From Pomphorhynchus laevis (taxonomy: Eukaryota; Acanthocephala; Palaeacanthocephala; Echinorhynchida; Pomphorhynchidae): a stretch of 64,000 nt of DNA. Below, piece by piece: positions 43,085 to 53,693 of this stretch (positions within the stretch are counted from its first letter, which is position 1; each line of letters starts with the position of its first letter). Where the stretch lies: assembly GCA_012934845.2 (NCBI GenBank), contig WNNJ02001171.1, forward strand, positions 1-64,000, given 5' to 3'. The translations under genes and the position numbers were made by a program. The notes beneath the pieces are model-generated. The model was given only the letters and a program-made list of their open reading frames with translations. It had not been told where the DNA came from and searched no databases.

Positions 43085-44250
43085 GCCGATTGATTAATGT
43101 AGGCGTCTGTAAGCGTTCCCGCGGTGGGCATTTACACGATATCGTTTATCATTATTAAATTGTAGAACGTGTATTATACATTGACAAAAATATATGATTT
43201 TTCTTTCACAATGTGTGTTTAATTCCAATTTTAAAAAGAAACTCGAACTTGAAAGACCCTGTACAACGTTTGGATATAATAAGCTTGTCTTGCATCTAAT
43301 CCTGCCATCGAAGTTTACTAACTACAAGGTAGTGATCGGTTGTACGCTCAGCCCCTCTCTTCACACAAGTGTCCAGAACATAACGTCGGAGATCAGATGA
43401 AAATATTACAAAATCGATTATTAATCTTTGAATTAGAGAATCCTCATACCATGTGCATATATGGATCTTGGGTGCATACGCACACACGACATTTATCCCC
43501 TCTACTCTTTGACTAAAACTCTTAGATACACCAGCATGTTGTTCACAGGGTTAAACTTCTCATAACGAACGACAATCGGGGACTTGTAAGTATCCCTACA
43601 CCCGCCTGTCGTCGCTTTCCGTTAGTAACTCTCGAATAGTTCAAGGTTCAAACTTGATCCAAAAGCTTAGTTCCAGTTCCAGAATAGTGAAGAGAAGTCA
43701 CTCGGACTGTTTCTAGACCGAAGCAAACTATCTCTTTAACTTATTCTGGTTCCTTTCATGCCAGCGAGATGACATTCCACGTTCCCACATGAAGGATTGT
43801 CCACTTCGGATGTTGATGCCTCTTTCGCTGTCTCCGTACAACTACCCGGTAACATGCCACTTATCAGTTAAAACTCCTCCGGTCAGTAATACATCGCTCC
43901 TAATTTATTTGTAAATTTTTTGCTTGTCATTTTCATTATCTTTATTTTGTTTGTTCGGTTATCTACCGTTCCCGATATCTTTTGATGATCCAATATCGCT
44001 AGTGTAAGGAAACAGGTCTCCGAGACTCTCTTCTGCTTTTTCGTCCATTGTCCAATCCGATGTTGGAGTCATCGGAGGGATCTGAGAGTCTATGAAAATA
44101 CTATCTCTCCGGCTACTGCGAGCAGGCAATTATCTAGCCGTTGATCGACGAATGTTGAATATACGTTGCCTGGGCCGCTCCACGAATAGGCTAATTGGCA
44201 ATGCCACTTTAATACTTAATCAATTGACACCTAGCTGCCTTGAGCTTAAA

Positions 44251-44829
44251 CGATATCGATAAATTACGCTGATAATAAAACATGGAATATTTGATTGGCT
44301 ATGACTTATTCTCGATATTTTTAAATGTATTTATTTTGTTAGACCAATGCCGAGAGGCAAAGTGGCCAAATAAATTTTATCTTCGTTATAGTATTATATT
44401 GATTGATATTGTTATAACATTTATTTTCACAATGAAAAACTTCGATGACAATGCAAAAACTTTCACAATGCAAACTTCGATGAAGAAAAATTATTAATCG
44501 TGCTTGTGATTTAGAAAACATGATCATCGTTGCACCAATTTTTAATAATTTTAATGAATAAAAATAAATGATAAAAACACACATTTTTGCTGATATATTT
44601 TAAATATATTATATATTTTTATGATATATTCAAGTAGATTATAAAGGTTTTGGAAAATTTGGGTTACAATAAGATAATCAATATATTTCATTATAGTTCT
44701 ATTATAATTAATTAGATTATAAGTTTTTCATAAACATTTTATCCTTTTAAAAACTGTTTTAAACAATTCTCGCTGGAATGTGCTAAATCACCCGTAAATT
44801 ACAGATGAAAATGTTTTTGTGATGAACAG
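44251..44829. other. No gene recognised
   Basis: AT-rich sequence with short overlapping chance frames on both strands. Confidence 0.5.
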
Positions 44830-45058
44830 CAAAGTGAATTTATTGAAACCAATATTTTGGTCATATATCTATTGACCATCATCAGGGTATATAAAATATA
44901 AAATCATTAAAATAAAAAGAGAAAGAAAAAAGAAAAAAAGAAAGAATCTAATACAGTTTCAGACCGTATCATATATCATTGTATTTTATATTTATGGATG
45001 GATGGAATAGTCTGATCGTGATTGCCTCAGCCATTTGAAGTAATTGTATGTCGTTGCT
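44830..45058 (-). mobile_element. Penelope-like tail fragment
   Basis: 45005-45055 is the reverse complement of 50925-50965 (GACATACAATTACTTCAAAT...). 44845-44890 on the minus strand has CTGATGA followed by a GGTCA/TGACC hairpin, a hammerhead-like arrangement with AAAA in place of GAAA. Confidence 0.5.
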
Positions 45059-45099
45059 CTTATTATTATTATTATTATAACAAACAGAAGCAAATGAGC

Positions 45100-45615
45100 T
45101 ACAAGCTCGTGTCGCTTACAAAACACAACGAACAGAAACGCAAGATCTGATATATATTGCAGCGGACTATTCGGAGATATGACTTGTCGATCCTTTATGG
45201 ATATATGTGTTTATAATCACTTAGCACCGTCATACTCAACTGGTAGAAATGAACACCCACAATTATACCATGAAGCTAGGAAAAGATCGAAATATGAAGA
45301 AAGGATAACTGAAATTGAACATGGAAATTTTTATCCACTTGTAATTGGAGTGACAGGTGCAATGGGACCAACTATTAATACGGTTGTAAGGCAAATAGCA
45401 AGAAAACTTTCAGAACGACAAAATCAAACGTACGCACAGAGTGTCCATGACATAAGATATTTGATAGCAACCAAACTTGCAAAGGCAAATTCTTTTACCA
45501 TGAGGCTCAAAAAATACAGCGAAGAAGAACAGGATACAATTACAGATGATTAAATTTTGATTTTATGGGCCCATTTGCGGGTATCCAATATAATTATTGA
45601 ATAAAAAAAATAAAA

Positions 45616-45616
<1 letters not shown>
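45100..45616 (+). mobile_element. C-terminal fragment of the restriction-like-endonuclease LINE
   Basis: An open frame (45179-45553) encodes SFMDICVYNHLAPSYSTGRN, YEERITEIEHGNFYPLVIG and AMGPTINTVVRQIARKLSER, matching the C-terminus of the LINE at 53694-55850 (SFLDICIYSSLAPTYS, YGERIAYIERGTFFPLIF). It is 5'-truncated, has an intact stop, and is followed by a long poly(A). Confidence 0.82.

Positions 45617-45618
<2 letters not shown>

Positions 45619-45679
<61 letters not shown>
45619..45679 (+). repeat. Poly(A) tail of ~60 A
   Basis: An almost uninterrupted A tract follows AATAAAATATAA, ending the LINE fragment at 45100-45616. Such a long pure tract suggests recent insertion, though assembly length is uncertain. 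Confidence 0.9.
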
Positions 45680-45681
<2 letters not shown>

Positions 45682-45682
45682 A

Positions 45683-48600
45683 TTATTACTTTAGTGCATT
45701 CCACCCGTTAATTACCCTGGTTGCAAATCGATGGTGAACAGGAATTCTTGTAGTTGGCTTTATTAATTTCCACACATGCCCACGAGTTTCTCGTCTATCA
45801 TTGATGGATAATAAGCTAGAGAGACCACCAAATCCATCGAAAACAATTTTGACTGCAGTTGATAAATCAATGGCCGATCTGTGATATTTCAATGTGCCGA
45901 CACGTATAGATGTCAAACGTTCAGCATGTCTCAAATTGAAAAAAATTCGGAATCATTCGTGACCCTTCACGTAACAAGTTCTCAATGTCACGGGATTCCC
46001 TTAAAGTCTGTGGATAAGTTACAGGTAAACCGTATTGAACGATGGGAAGAATATAAGAGCAAAATAGTCGCTTGAACATTAATGGACTAATCCGATCAAA
46101 AGACTTGAAAAACATCCATAAAATACGATAGCCTCGATTATAAATATATTTAGTGTGGACATTAGTTTTTAAGCTACTGGTCATCATCACACAAAGATCT
46201 TTGAATTCACCTACTCGGCCTATCTGAATCGAACCTATCTGATACGATGAGTTTAGTGAAGAACCAATGGACATATGCGCACATTTAGAGGGGTTAACCC
46301 TCAAACCATTTTCCGCTGACCATTTTTCTAGACATGTCAGATCATCTTGAAGGATCTTAATGTCCCTTTCGTCTCTAATAGGTCGCCACATCTTAATATC
46401 GTCAGCATACATTACGACATCAGAACGAATTACAGATGGGAGATCATTGATATATACAAGAAAAAGAAGTGGGGAGATAACAGCACCCTGTGGAACGCCA
46501 GAATGAATAACGAATGAGGTGGACATATCTGCACCTACACGTACTTTGAAAGAGCGTGAACTAAAGTAATTTGCAATCCAGGCGACATACATAGGACAAA
46601 CACTAAGTGACCTCAATTTGTGAATGAGTCGATCATGCGGAACTGAATTAAAAGCATGAGAGAAATCTACAAAAAGTACATCAGATTGAACTCGTTCATC
46701 TAATGAAGACTGTCATGCGTTGGAAGATACCGAAAGATTACTTATTGTTGATCTATTTGGTCTGAAACCGTGTTGTGAGTCAGTGAGTTTACCGTTGCTT
46801 TCCAAATCAGAGGATATGTTTTTGACTATTAGCTTTTTAAGCAACTTACAAATAATACATGTCAAGGCTAGTGGGCGATAGTTCTTACACACTTGTCGAT
46901 CTCCCATTTTTTCACTGGAACTACAATGGACTCCTTCCAACGCAAAGGAATTCGAGATTGGAGAATAGAAAACTGAAACACGGAAAACATATAAATATAT
47001 TTGAGGAGCAACTTTATTTAAAAGAATTGAGGGAAGTCCGTCCGGACCAGCAGCGATGTTCGGTTTTAATTTACAGAGAAGCTTTAAAACATCTTCAGCA
47101 CAAAACGACAGATTAGATAGGTCGAATGCATCTGAACCCTTTTCTGATTCAGAACTACACAATGCCCGCGAAGAGCAAAACATCGATGAGAACTCCTGGG
47201 CAAATAAGTTTGCCATGACACTTTTACACGTGACCTCGCCTTGAGAATCATCCCTCAACGATACTAGTGGAATATTCGAGCCCCTGATTTTGCGAATGTA
47301 AGAGAATAGAGCCTTGCCATCCATAGAACTCAGTTTCTCCTCAAACTGACGACGCTTCATTCTCGTGAGAGCGGTAAATCTATTCCTAATTTGTTTGAAA
47401 GACTCATAAGATTGTTGTTCACAACGAAATGAAATACACGCATGTTTACGTGTGCGTGAGTGATACCGGAGAAGCCCATCAAACCAAGGACAAACTTGCC
47501 TATGTTTTTTAAACTTGGAAGAATGCAATATCAGTAAGTTATAGAGTGTGCTCTCAAAAGCATACCAAGCCTCGTCTATTCCGCATTTATACGGATCTGG
47601 CCATCTAACCAGATTCAATTTGTAGATAATTGCGTCGAAATCAGCCTTCCAGAAGTTCAGAGGCTTACCATGCATAGGACTGACCGACGTTATATTGCTT
47701 GCGCATTTAAATGAAAAGGACAGTACGCAATGATCGCTCATCCTCAGTGCAGAATGATAATCTGTGAGTAATATCAGACTTAAACGAAGACAAGACCACG
47801 TCTAGCTGGGCAGACGACTGGCTAGTGAAACGGGTTGCCTCACTGCATGCTGATGCAGACCACTGTTGTGTAGAACACTCAATAAAACCGAGTCCGATGC
47901 AATGCGACTAGGAGATGAAAACGAGTCCCAATCTATTGACGGAATATTCAGATCTCCTAAGATTAGGCATTTTTTCTGTTGACCACAGAGCTTAATAAGT
48001 TCTATTAAATCATCACTACTTGCCAAAGGAGGACGATAGAACACTAGCACATACATAGAATTGACCTGATCAAGGCACAATTTGAAGTATAAAGCCTCAA
48101 TTCCATTGGCATCTCTAATCGTCTGCAAACACACTACATCAATATCTAAACTACAATATAGCAATACACCCCTCCCCTTCGACCAGATCGATCACAACGA
48201 AACAGGTTATATCCATCTATAGATAATAAGCTGTCAAGAACAAGGTCAGAGAGCCAAGATTCACTAAGGGCAATGATATTTGGATGATGAAAAGTAGCTA
48301 TGACCTTCAATTCATCCATCTTATTGAGAACGCTTCGAACGTTCGAATATATAACTTTGAGCCATTTGTTGTTTTTACGATATGGCGCATTGGGTCTTAT
48401 CTTACAATTCTCAGAAAAAGTTTTCATAGCGGGGGCCATCTTAATCGTGGACGACGCCGAACTACCCGAAAATTTACAATACGCAGATCAGTTTCTCCAG
48501 ATTCTATCCGAGCATTTAGCTCGGTCCGAGCAACACGCCAGAGACAACGCTCAGCGAAAGACATATCTGTCAACAATCGAAATGGGGACTGCCTCAGTTT

Positions 48601-49120
48601 AGATCTGCGTTTTAACAACTCACGGACCACTGAGGATGTACGAAAGACAACTTTCATCAAACAAGAACGTTCTTCAAGATTGTTGCGACGGCCTATCCTA
48701 AATACCGCAATAGGGAGAACTTCTGAAATATATGGATCTTCTGGAGAAATAATAACTCTCAATATTTTTTTGGAATTGTTCAACATCATGGTCCACTCAA
48801 GTTTGATCCACATCAGACGACGACTCGAGAACGTTCGTAATATTCAAACACCGATCCCGGGAAGATTCATTAGACTTGCTGGATAAGAATGACCTGTGAC
48901 TATTTAGTGGATCAGTTTGTCGTTGAGAGAATATCTGACTGAAAACTTTTCTAGACTGTTCACTAAAAACTTTTCTAGACTGTTCACCCTCGATTGCAAC
49001 CTGGTGTGGAATTTCGATACAATGAGAGTCTATATCATTGTTATCTGATTGTTTCGTGAGAGAAGGTGAGGTAGGGTATGTGGATCGTAACTTGCCAACA
49101 GAATTGACAGCTTCTTTGGT
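45683..49120 (-). mobile_element. CR1-clade LINE
   Basis: Reading the minus strand: ORF1 pieces (about 49110-48424), an endonuclease (IYSNVRSVLNKMDELK, IIALSESWLSD, VFYRPPLASSDD, CLILGDLNIPSIDWDSF, MSDHCVLSF), then reverse transcriptase (CKNYRPLALTCIICKLLKKL, DSQHGFRPNRSTISNL, SGVPQGAVISPLLFLVYIND and the catalytic VVMYADDIKMW), a thumb, and the C-terminal RHAERLTSIRVGTLKYHRSA. The 3' end (TAATAATAA) is at about 45683, tail to tail with the poly(A) LINE. The element is broken at several places: near 48160 and 47790 in the endonuclease, near 46710 in the RT and near 45920. Confidence 0.88.
48424..49110 (-). pseudogene. CR1 ORF1, two overlapping frames
   Basis: The C-terminal frame (48813-48424) contains RVIISPEDPYISEVLPIAVF and a basic R/L-rich segment typical of CR1 ORF1 proteins. 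The N-terminal frame (from about 49110 to 48797) is Ser/Gln-rich with a duplicated EQSRKVFS. They overlap by about 17 bp and are probably one ORF1 with a frameshift. The first ~10 codons of the longer open frame (MSEILITKEA) come from the adjoining Penelope-like element. Confidence 0.6.
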
Positions 49121-49124
49121 AATT

Positions 49125-50560
49125 AATATTTCCGACACTTTTCAAACAATTTTGAAATCATATGCCGTTGGTTTTTCCGAACAATGATTTGTTTGTGCGT
49201 GTTTGAAGATTGCAATGGATGCATATCCGTGTTGTCTTATTCGGTCGATTAACTTACAACGTGTGAACCCTACATAACAGAGGCATTACATCCATCTTTA
49301 TTACAAGTATATTTTAACATGCCATTCGCATGTGAAATTAAGTACACTTTCCTTGTGTAACTTATTTATGAAGTCAATGACATCTTCCTTATAATCAAAA
49401 ATTGTTAGAATATCATCAACATATCTTCGATAAAATAATGGTTTGATATTTTGATCGTCAGGTTTCAGCAATTTATTTTCAATATGATCCATTTAAAAAT
49501 TAGCGAATGTAGGTCCTAATGGATATCCCATAGATACACCATCTTTTTGAATAAATACGCGATTTTCAAACGTGAATGGTGTTTTTGTGGTGCTTATTAT
49601 AAAAAGTTTTCTCATTAGATTTCTGTTAATTTCTGGTTCTGCTAGCGACGGATGTCCATATACTTTATCTAATATGATGTCAATTGTTTGATTAACGGGG
49701 ACATTTGTGAATAACGATTCAACGTCAAGTGAGACTACTGTGTTAGAAGGTTTAATGGGTACATTTTTGAGACTAGTTAGTAGCCTATCTGTCGATCGTA
49801 TGCTGAAATTATTGTCAAGGTATCTGTATATTATATTATTAATAAATTGAGCGATATCATGTGTAACAGTTCCCGACAAGCAAATGATAGGTCTCAGAGG
49901 TGGGTTATTTTCATCCTTATGAGTTTGTGGCAAGCCGAATGTAACCATCTTGGTATTGATCGACTCTTCGGAGTTTCCTCCACAGTAAGGGATTGGTGTT
50001 TTTGAATTGATTTGCAATTTTCTTTATTTCAGATTTAAGTTTGGCCGTGTGATTTTTGGATGTAACCATAAAACGATTAGGATCGGAGATCAAATCTTTC
50101 AACTTTTTCAGATATTCCTGTTTATCGAGGAATACGATTCCTGATCCTTTATCAGGTCTTTGAATAACTGTGTTTGAATTGTTTTTAGTTGGGTAATTGC
50201 GGTATTTTCTTCATAGGTTAATGGATTTTTATCAACAAACCGTTTTTTCAAGACAGCGAACGATTTTAATTAGCATCTGAGATCATTGTCCATTTCAATG
50301 ACAACTTCTTATTTGTTTTTCTTGTTTTCAATTTCACGATAGAATTTCTCCACTTGTAATTTCAGTCGTATAATATTTGCCTTTTGGTAAATTCCAAATT
50401 TAAAGCCTTTATTTAGTACACTAATTTGAGAAGGTGTGAGCTCAATCGATGTTGTATTTACAATTTGATTAACGTCAGTTGGTGGAAATATAGGGTGTTA
50501 ATATAATGATCGCATTTTCTTCATGCGTGTATTAGTAATTGATTCTTTGTAATCAATTAC
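49125..50560 (-). mobile_element. Second Penelope-like family, RT with downstream GIY-YIG
   Basis: The minus strand encodes LKDLISDPNRFMVTSKNH, FGLPQTHKDENNPPLRPIIC, VVSLDVESLFTNVPVNQTID (motif A), FIQKDGVSMGYPLGPTFANF and LFYRRYVDDILTIFDY (catalytic DD). A Cys-rich and GIY-YIG-like region follows downstream at about 49320-49140 (YTCNKDGCNAS), the usual Penelope order. The copy is broken. The sequence between 50110 and 50560 is the poorly conserved N-terminal part. Confidence 0.82.
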
Positions 50561-50719
50561 TTTGATTCTTTGTTTAAATTTTAGTAATTAATTCTTTGTA
50601 ATCAATTAATTTGATTCTTTGTAATCAATTACCAAATAAACATATTGACATAAGAGCCTATTACATTAAAAGAACAATGGGGTCGCTATTCTCTATGAGA
50701 ACGAGAACAGACACTGTGA

Positions 50720-51000
50720 CAAACAGCAATGTTGTGTACAAATATACTTGTAATGAAGATGGCTGTAATGCCTCTGTTATGTAGGGTTCACACGTTGTAA
50801 GTTGATCGACTGAATAAGACAACACGGATATGCATCTACTGCAATCTTCAAACATGCACAAACAAATCATTGTTCGGAAAAACCAACGGCATCTGATTTC
50901 AAAATTGTTTTCAAGAGTAACGACATACAATTACTTCAAATGGTTGAGGCAATCACGATCAGAAAGCGGGTGATATGAATTTAGCGATTACGAAATTCAT
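50720..51000 (+). mobile_element. Inverted second copy of the GIY-YIG end of that family
   Basis: 50745-50915 matches the reverse complement of 49145-49320 almost base for base. The two lie in opposite orientation about 1.4 kb apart. Confidence 0.8.
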
Positions 51001-51149
51001 CTTAGAGAAGGATCGCATGATCAACTTCAAAAAAAATACTGTTTGAGTGGAAAATAATACATCTAGACGATTGATCACAAAATTATTGAATAGGGCAGCT
51101 TATAAAATGAGTGTGCTATGCAACAAGTCTAACTAGACCGTACAATTAC

Positions 51150-51684
51150 ACAGATAATTATATCGGAATAAGGATTAGAAGTCATCAAGAGGAACTGCTA
51201 TGCTATCAGGTCTCGGTTACTATTCCTCGACACAACATAAATACGCGGCCAAACACGTGATAATAACGTATTTACTATAATGAATTTTGATTATATAGTA
51301 TCCTATTCTAATACAAAGTATATTATTTATTATTCATCCATAAAAATTTTCCGCTTATGATTTTAAATTTATTTTTAATATTATTGTGTTGATTTAAATA
51401 TTTTACTATTTATTAAAATATTAAAATATGCATCTGTAAAATAATTTAATGATTTTAAAGAATGCCAATATTATTACAAATTGTCGCAATTCTAAAAATT
51501 TAATTATTTAATGTATAATATTTATATTATATGGTATGCATGAATGATCATACAAACATGTTTCTTGTAAGTTTAAATATGCCTTTTTACAATATAAATG
51601 AAAATTCGTTTTAATAGATGCTAATTCAATGTTTATATCTAGATAAATACTTCCTTTATCAACAATATTAATTTTATGGGCTAA
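51150..51684 (-). mobile_element. Penelope-like fragment, 3' repeat and RT end
   Basis: This matches 58990-59540 at lower identity than the other copies and is therefore older. It is followed at once by the ribozyme-bearing foldback. Confidence 0.7.
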
Positions 51685-51783
51685 CTTCTTTTAATTATGA
51701 ACTTCTTAAACAATACAATTTCGCGTGAATTATGTTAACAATCATTTAAGCCAGACGCGAAAGAACGACGATAACATCATTAG

Positions 51784-51864
51784 ATACTGTTTCGTCATCA
51801 CAATGACTCATCAGTGCCAGATCCCTCCCACTGCAGGATGCAGAGGACGATTAGCAGATGGCAA
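51784..51864 (-). ncRNA. Hammerhead ribozyme, copy 1
   Basis: The core is intact: CTGATGA, a GTCAT/ATGAC helix II with TGTG loop, then GAAA. Upstream is GCCATC with the cleavage-site C at 51857 and a helix I of TGCTA pairing with TGGCA. Helix III is damaged (GCCAT against ACAGT). The order (helix III open) is that of a type III hammerhead. Confidence 0.7.
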
Positions 51865-51960
51865 GAAACGAATCATGTGTATGAGGTACTAGAACACCTC
51901 TAGTGGTGTACTAGAACACCTCTAGAAGTGTTCCAGTACATCATACACATGATTCGTTTC

Positions 51961-52041
51961 TTGCCGTCTGATAGTCCTTTTCCGCATCCAGCAGTGGGAG
52001 GGATCCGGCACTGTTGAGTCATTGTGATGACGAAACGGTAT
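51961..52041 (+). ncRNA. Hammerhead ribozyme, copy 2
   Basis: Helix III (GCCGT with ACGG), cleavage triplet GTC ending at 51968, helix II GTCAT/ATGAC and GAAA are all present. The core has CTGTTGA in place of CTGATGA, a change at a normally invariant base, so it is probably inactive. Helix I (TGATAG/CCGGCA) has one mismatch. Confidence 0.7.
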
Positions 52042-52159
52042 ATAATACTGTTTTTGTCGTTCTTTCGCGTCTGGCTTAAATGATTAACATAATTCACGCG
52101 AAATGGTATCGTCTGAAAAATTCATAATTAAAAGAAAGCCGATATAAAAGATATCTACG

Positions 52160-52450
52160 ATGGCATTTGCCAGTAATTTCGCTAATGATCCTATTTGGTG
52201 AAGCCGTAGTGCTGGTTAAGCACTCTATAGCATTACTAGAGTTGTTCTAATACCTTATACACATGATTCGTTTCTTGCCGTATGCTAGTTATCCTCTGCA
52301 TCCAACAGTAAGAGAAATCTGGCACTGATGAGTCATTGTGATGACGAAACGGTATCTAATACTGTTTTCGTCGTTACTTTGCTTCTGGGTTAAATGATTG
52401 TTAACATAATTCACGCGGAATAGCATCGTTTGAGAAATTCATAATAGAAG
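52160..52450 (+). repeat. Solo arm of the ribozyme-bearing foldback
   Basis: This repeats the right arm of the foldback (from ACACATGATTCGTTTCTTGC to ACATAATTCACGCG) in direct orientation, with about 10-15 % differences by eye. Right arm and solo arm together form a tandem-like pair, the layout seen in hammerhead-bearing retroelements. Confidence 0.75.
52275..52355 (+). ncRNA. Hammerhead ribozyme, copy 3 (complete)
   Basis: All three helices form. Helix III: TTGCCGT (52275-52281) with ACGGTA (from 52349). Cleavage triplet GTA, H17 at 52282. Helix I: TGCTAG (52283-52288) with CTGGCA (52319-52324), extended by CTCT/AGAG. Conserved CTGATGA at 52325-52331, helix II GTCAT/ATGAC with TGTG loop (52332-52345), then GAAA (52346-52349). 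Predicted self-cleavage after 52282. Hammerheads of this kind are known in Penelope-like elements and retrozymes; activity here is inferred. Confidence 0.82.
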
Positions 52451-52454
52451 TTTT

Positions 52455-53062
52455 CATTGCGAATTAGCTTATTAAAGTAACAGTTTAACTCATTATATAA
52501 CAAATTATAAACTTTATTTTTATTATTCTAATTATTTGATAATATATTTATTAATATCTATAATTACTTTTGATAGCGATTTTCCTTTATTTGATCAAAA
52601 TTAAGTTTTTGCAATTACTAGAATGATTTTAATATCATCGTTACATATCGCTTTCAATTCGCTATTATAATTACAAATATTTCCACTAAATAGCGTTTAC
52701 AGTTTATACCTTATTTTAGGAATATATTTACATAAATCTGACCCTATTATTTCTTTACTTTTAGAATTGTTTAAAAGTCCGGCTATATTTATGTTATCTA
52801 TACATTTATTAATGAAGTTTATGGTTAATGTATATTTTCTATTGTTATTATTAACATTTATTGTACGATTATAGTATTTTGTATTACAATAACTGTCTAT
52901 TATACAACTTAGCCTATCATAGTCGTTAATTAATTTTTGATTTATTGAACATATGATATCTTTAGAAAAACTTCTTATATTTACATAAAGATCTTTTAGC
53001 TTATTATCACTTAAAAGTTGTTTTAATATTTCTAATTGTTCATTTATATGTATTTATAACAA
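52455..53062 (-). mobile_element. Penelope-like N-terminal region, older copy
   Basis: The minus strand encodes LKDLYVNIRSFSKDIICSIN, DRLSCIIDSYCNTKYYNRTI and KYTLTINFINKCIDNINIAG, the region preceding the reverse transcriptase; it matches 53230-53693 with many differences. It joins the newer copy at about 53060. Confidence 0.7.
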
Positions 53063-53693
53063 CTATTTATCAATAGTTGTTATTATATAGTTATCCTTTA
53101 ATTTAGTAAGTTCTTTATACATATCTTTATTAATTTTATCTTTTCTTTTATAATTGTTTGTTATTTTCATTTTATTTTTAATTTTATCAAATATATAATC
53201 TTTCCAAATTTTTATCTTAGATATATTCGAGCTTTCACTATTAATCAGCTTACTAAAGTAAGCAATTAAATTATTATATAACGAATTGTAAATTTTATTT
53301 TTGTCGTTGTTATTATTTAATCTATATTTATACCATTTCGATAGCAGCTTTCTTAATTCACAATTTTCAATTAATTCTAGATTATGGGTACATATATGTT
53401 CATTTATTTTATCAAAACTAAGACTTTTACAATTGCATTCTGTTTCCATTATGTTTCTAATATTATCGTTACATATTGATTTTAATTCTTTATTATAATT
53501 ACAAATTTTTCGTCCTAATGGTGGTAGGAGTTTATACCTTATTTTAGGAATATATTTACTTAAATCTGACCCTATTATTTCTTTACTTTTAGAATTGCTT
53601 AAAAGTCCGGCTATATTTATGCTATCTATACATTTATTAATGAAGTTTATGGTTAATGTATATTTTCTATTGTTATTATTAACATTTATTGTC
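53063..53693 (-). mobile_element. Penelope-like N-terminal region with CxC/HxxxH motif, newer copy
   Basis: A 128-codon frame (53449-53063) has ECNCKSLSFDKINEHICTHN, a CxC...HxxxH-type zinc-binding pattern, then LELIENCELRKLLSKWYKYR. Upstream sequence adds YTLTINFINKCI and IGSDLSKYIPKIRYKLLPPL. The copy is continuous with the GIY-YIG part at 55955-56280 once the LINE insertion between them is discounted. It also matches 60460-60790. Confidence 0.78.

Larger units (their letters stand above)
41930..43261 (+). mobile_element. mariner-type DNA transposon with TIRs and TA duplication
   Basis: The element is 1332 bp, bounded by ~24-bp terminal inverted repeats (left GGGTCTTTCAAGTTCGAGTT, right complement AACTCGAACTTGAAAGACCC) and flanked by TA on both sides (41928-41929 and 43262-43263). 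Its position in the RTE LINE matches uninterrupted sequence at about 17957. The transposase lies on the plus strand. Confidence 0.95.
39832..44250 (-). mobile_element. RTE-type LINE, near full length, split by a mariner
   Basis: Reading the minus strand from about 44250, the endonuclease begins with a degraded GTWNVTSLA-like region near 43760, continues with VVCAYAPKIHI and DFVIFSSDLRRYVLDTCVKR (43487-43296), is interrupted by mariner 41930-43261, and resumes with RACWERLADVYVKEHFL (41928-41701). It then runs through NDKSSGIGKIRPEALKALDV, EEQCGFRPGRRITDLHFNLS, MCFVDLEKAFIQV, SFLTYGHELWDLIEM-like sequence and VACLSLRDKVSYLI. The ends are near 39832 (3') and 44250 (5', approximate). Multiple stops and frame changes are present. 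It is the same family as 17795-20090. Confidence 0.85.
51685..52138. repeat. ~454-bp foldback carrying hammerhead ribozymes on both arms
   Basis: The left start CTTCTTTTAATTATGAA and right end TTCATAATTAAAAGAAAG are complementary, and high similarity continues through both arms to the centre (TACTAGAACACCTCTAG repeats at 51885-51925). Each arm holds one hammerhead ribozyme, pointing outward. It sits between two Penelope-like fragments. Confidence 0.85.

Noticed and set aside
53595-53693. The first ~33 codons of the long open frame starting at 53595 as part of the reverse transcriptase
   Set aside because: These bases match the Penelope-like sequence at 52750-52860 on the other strand; the LINE begins only at about 53694.
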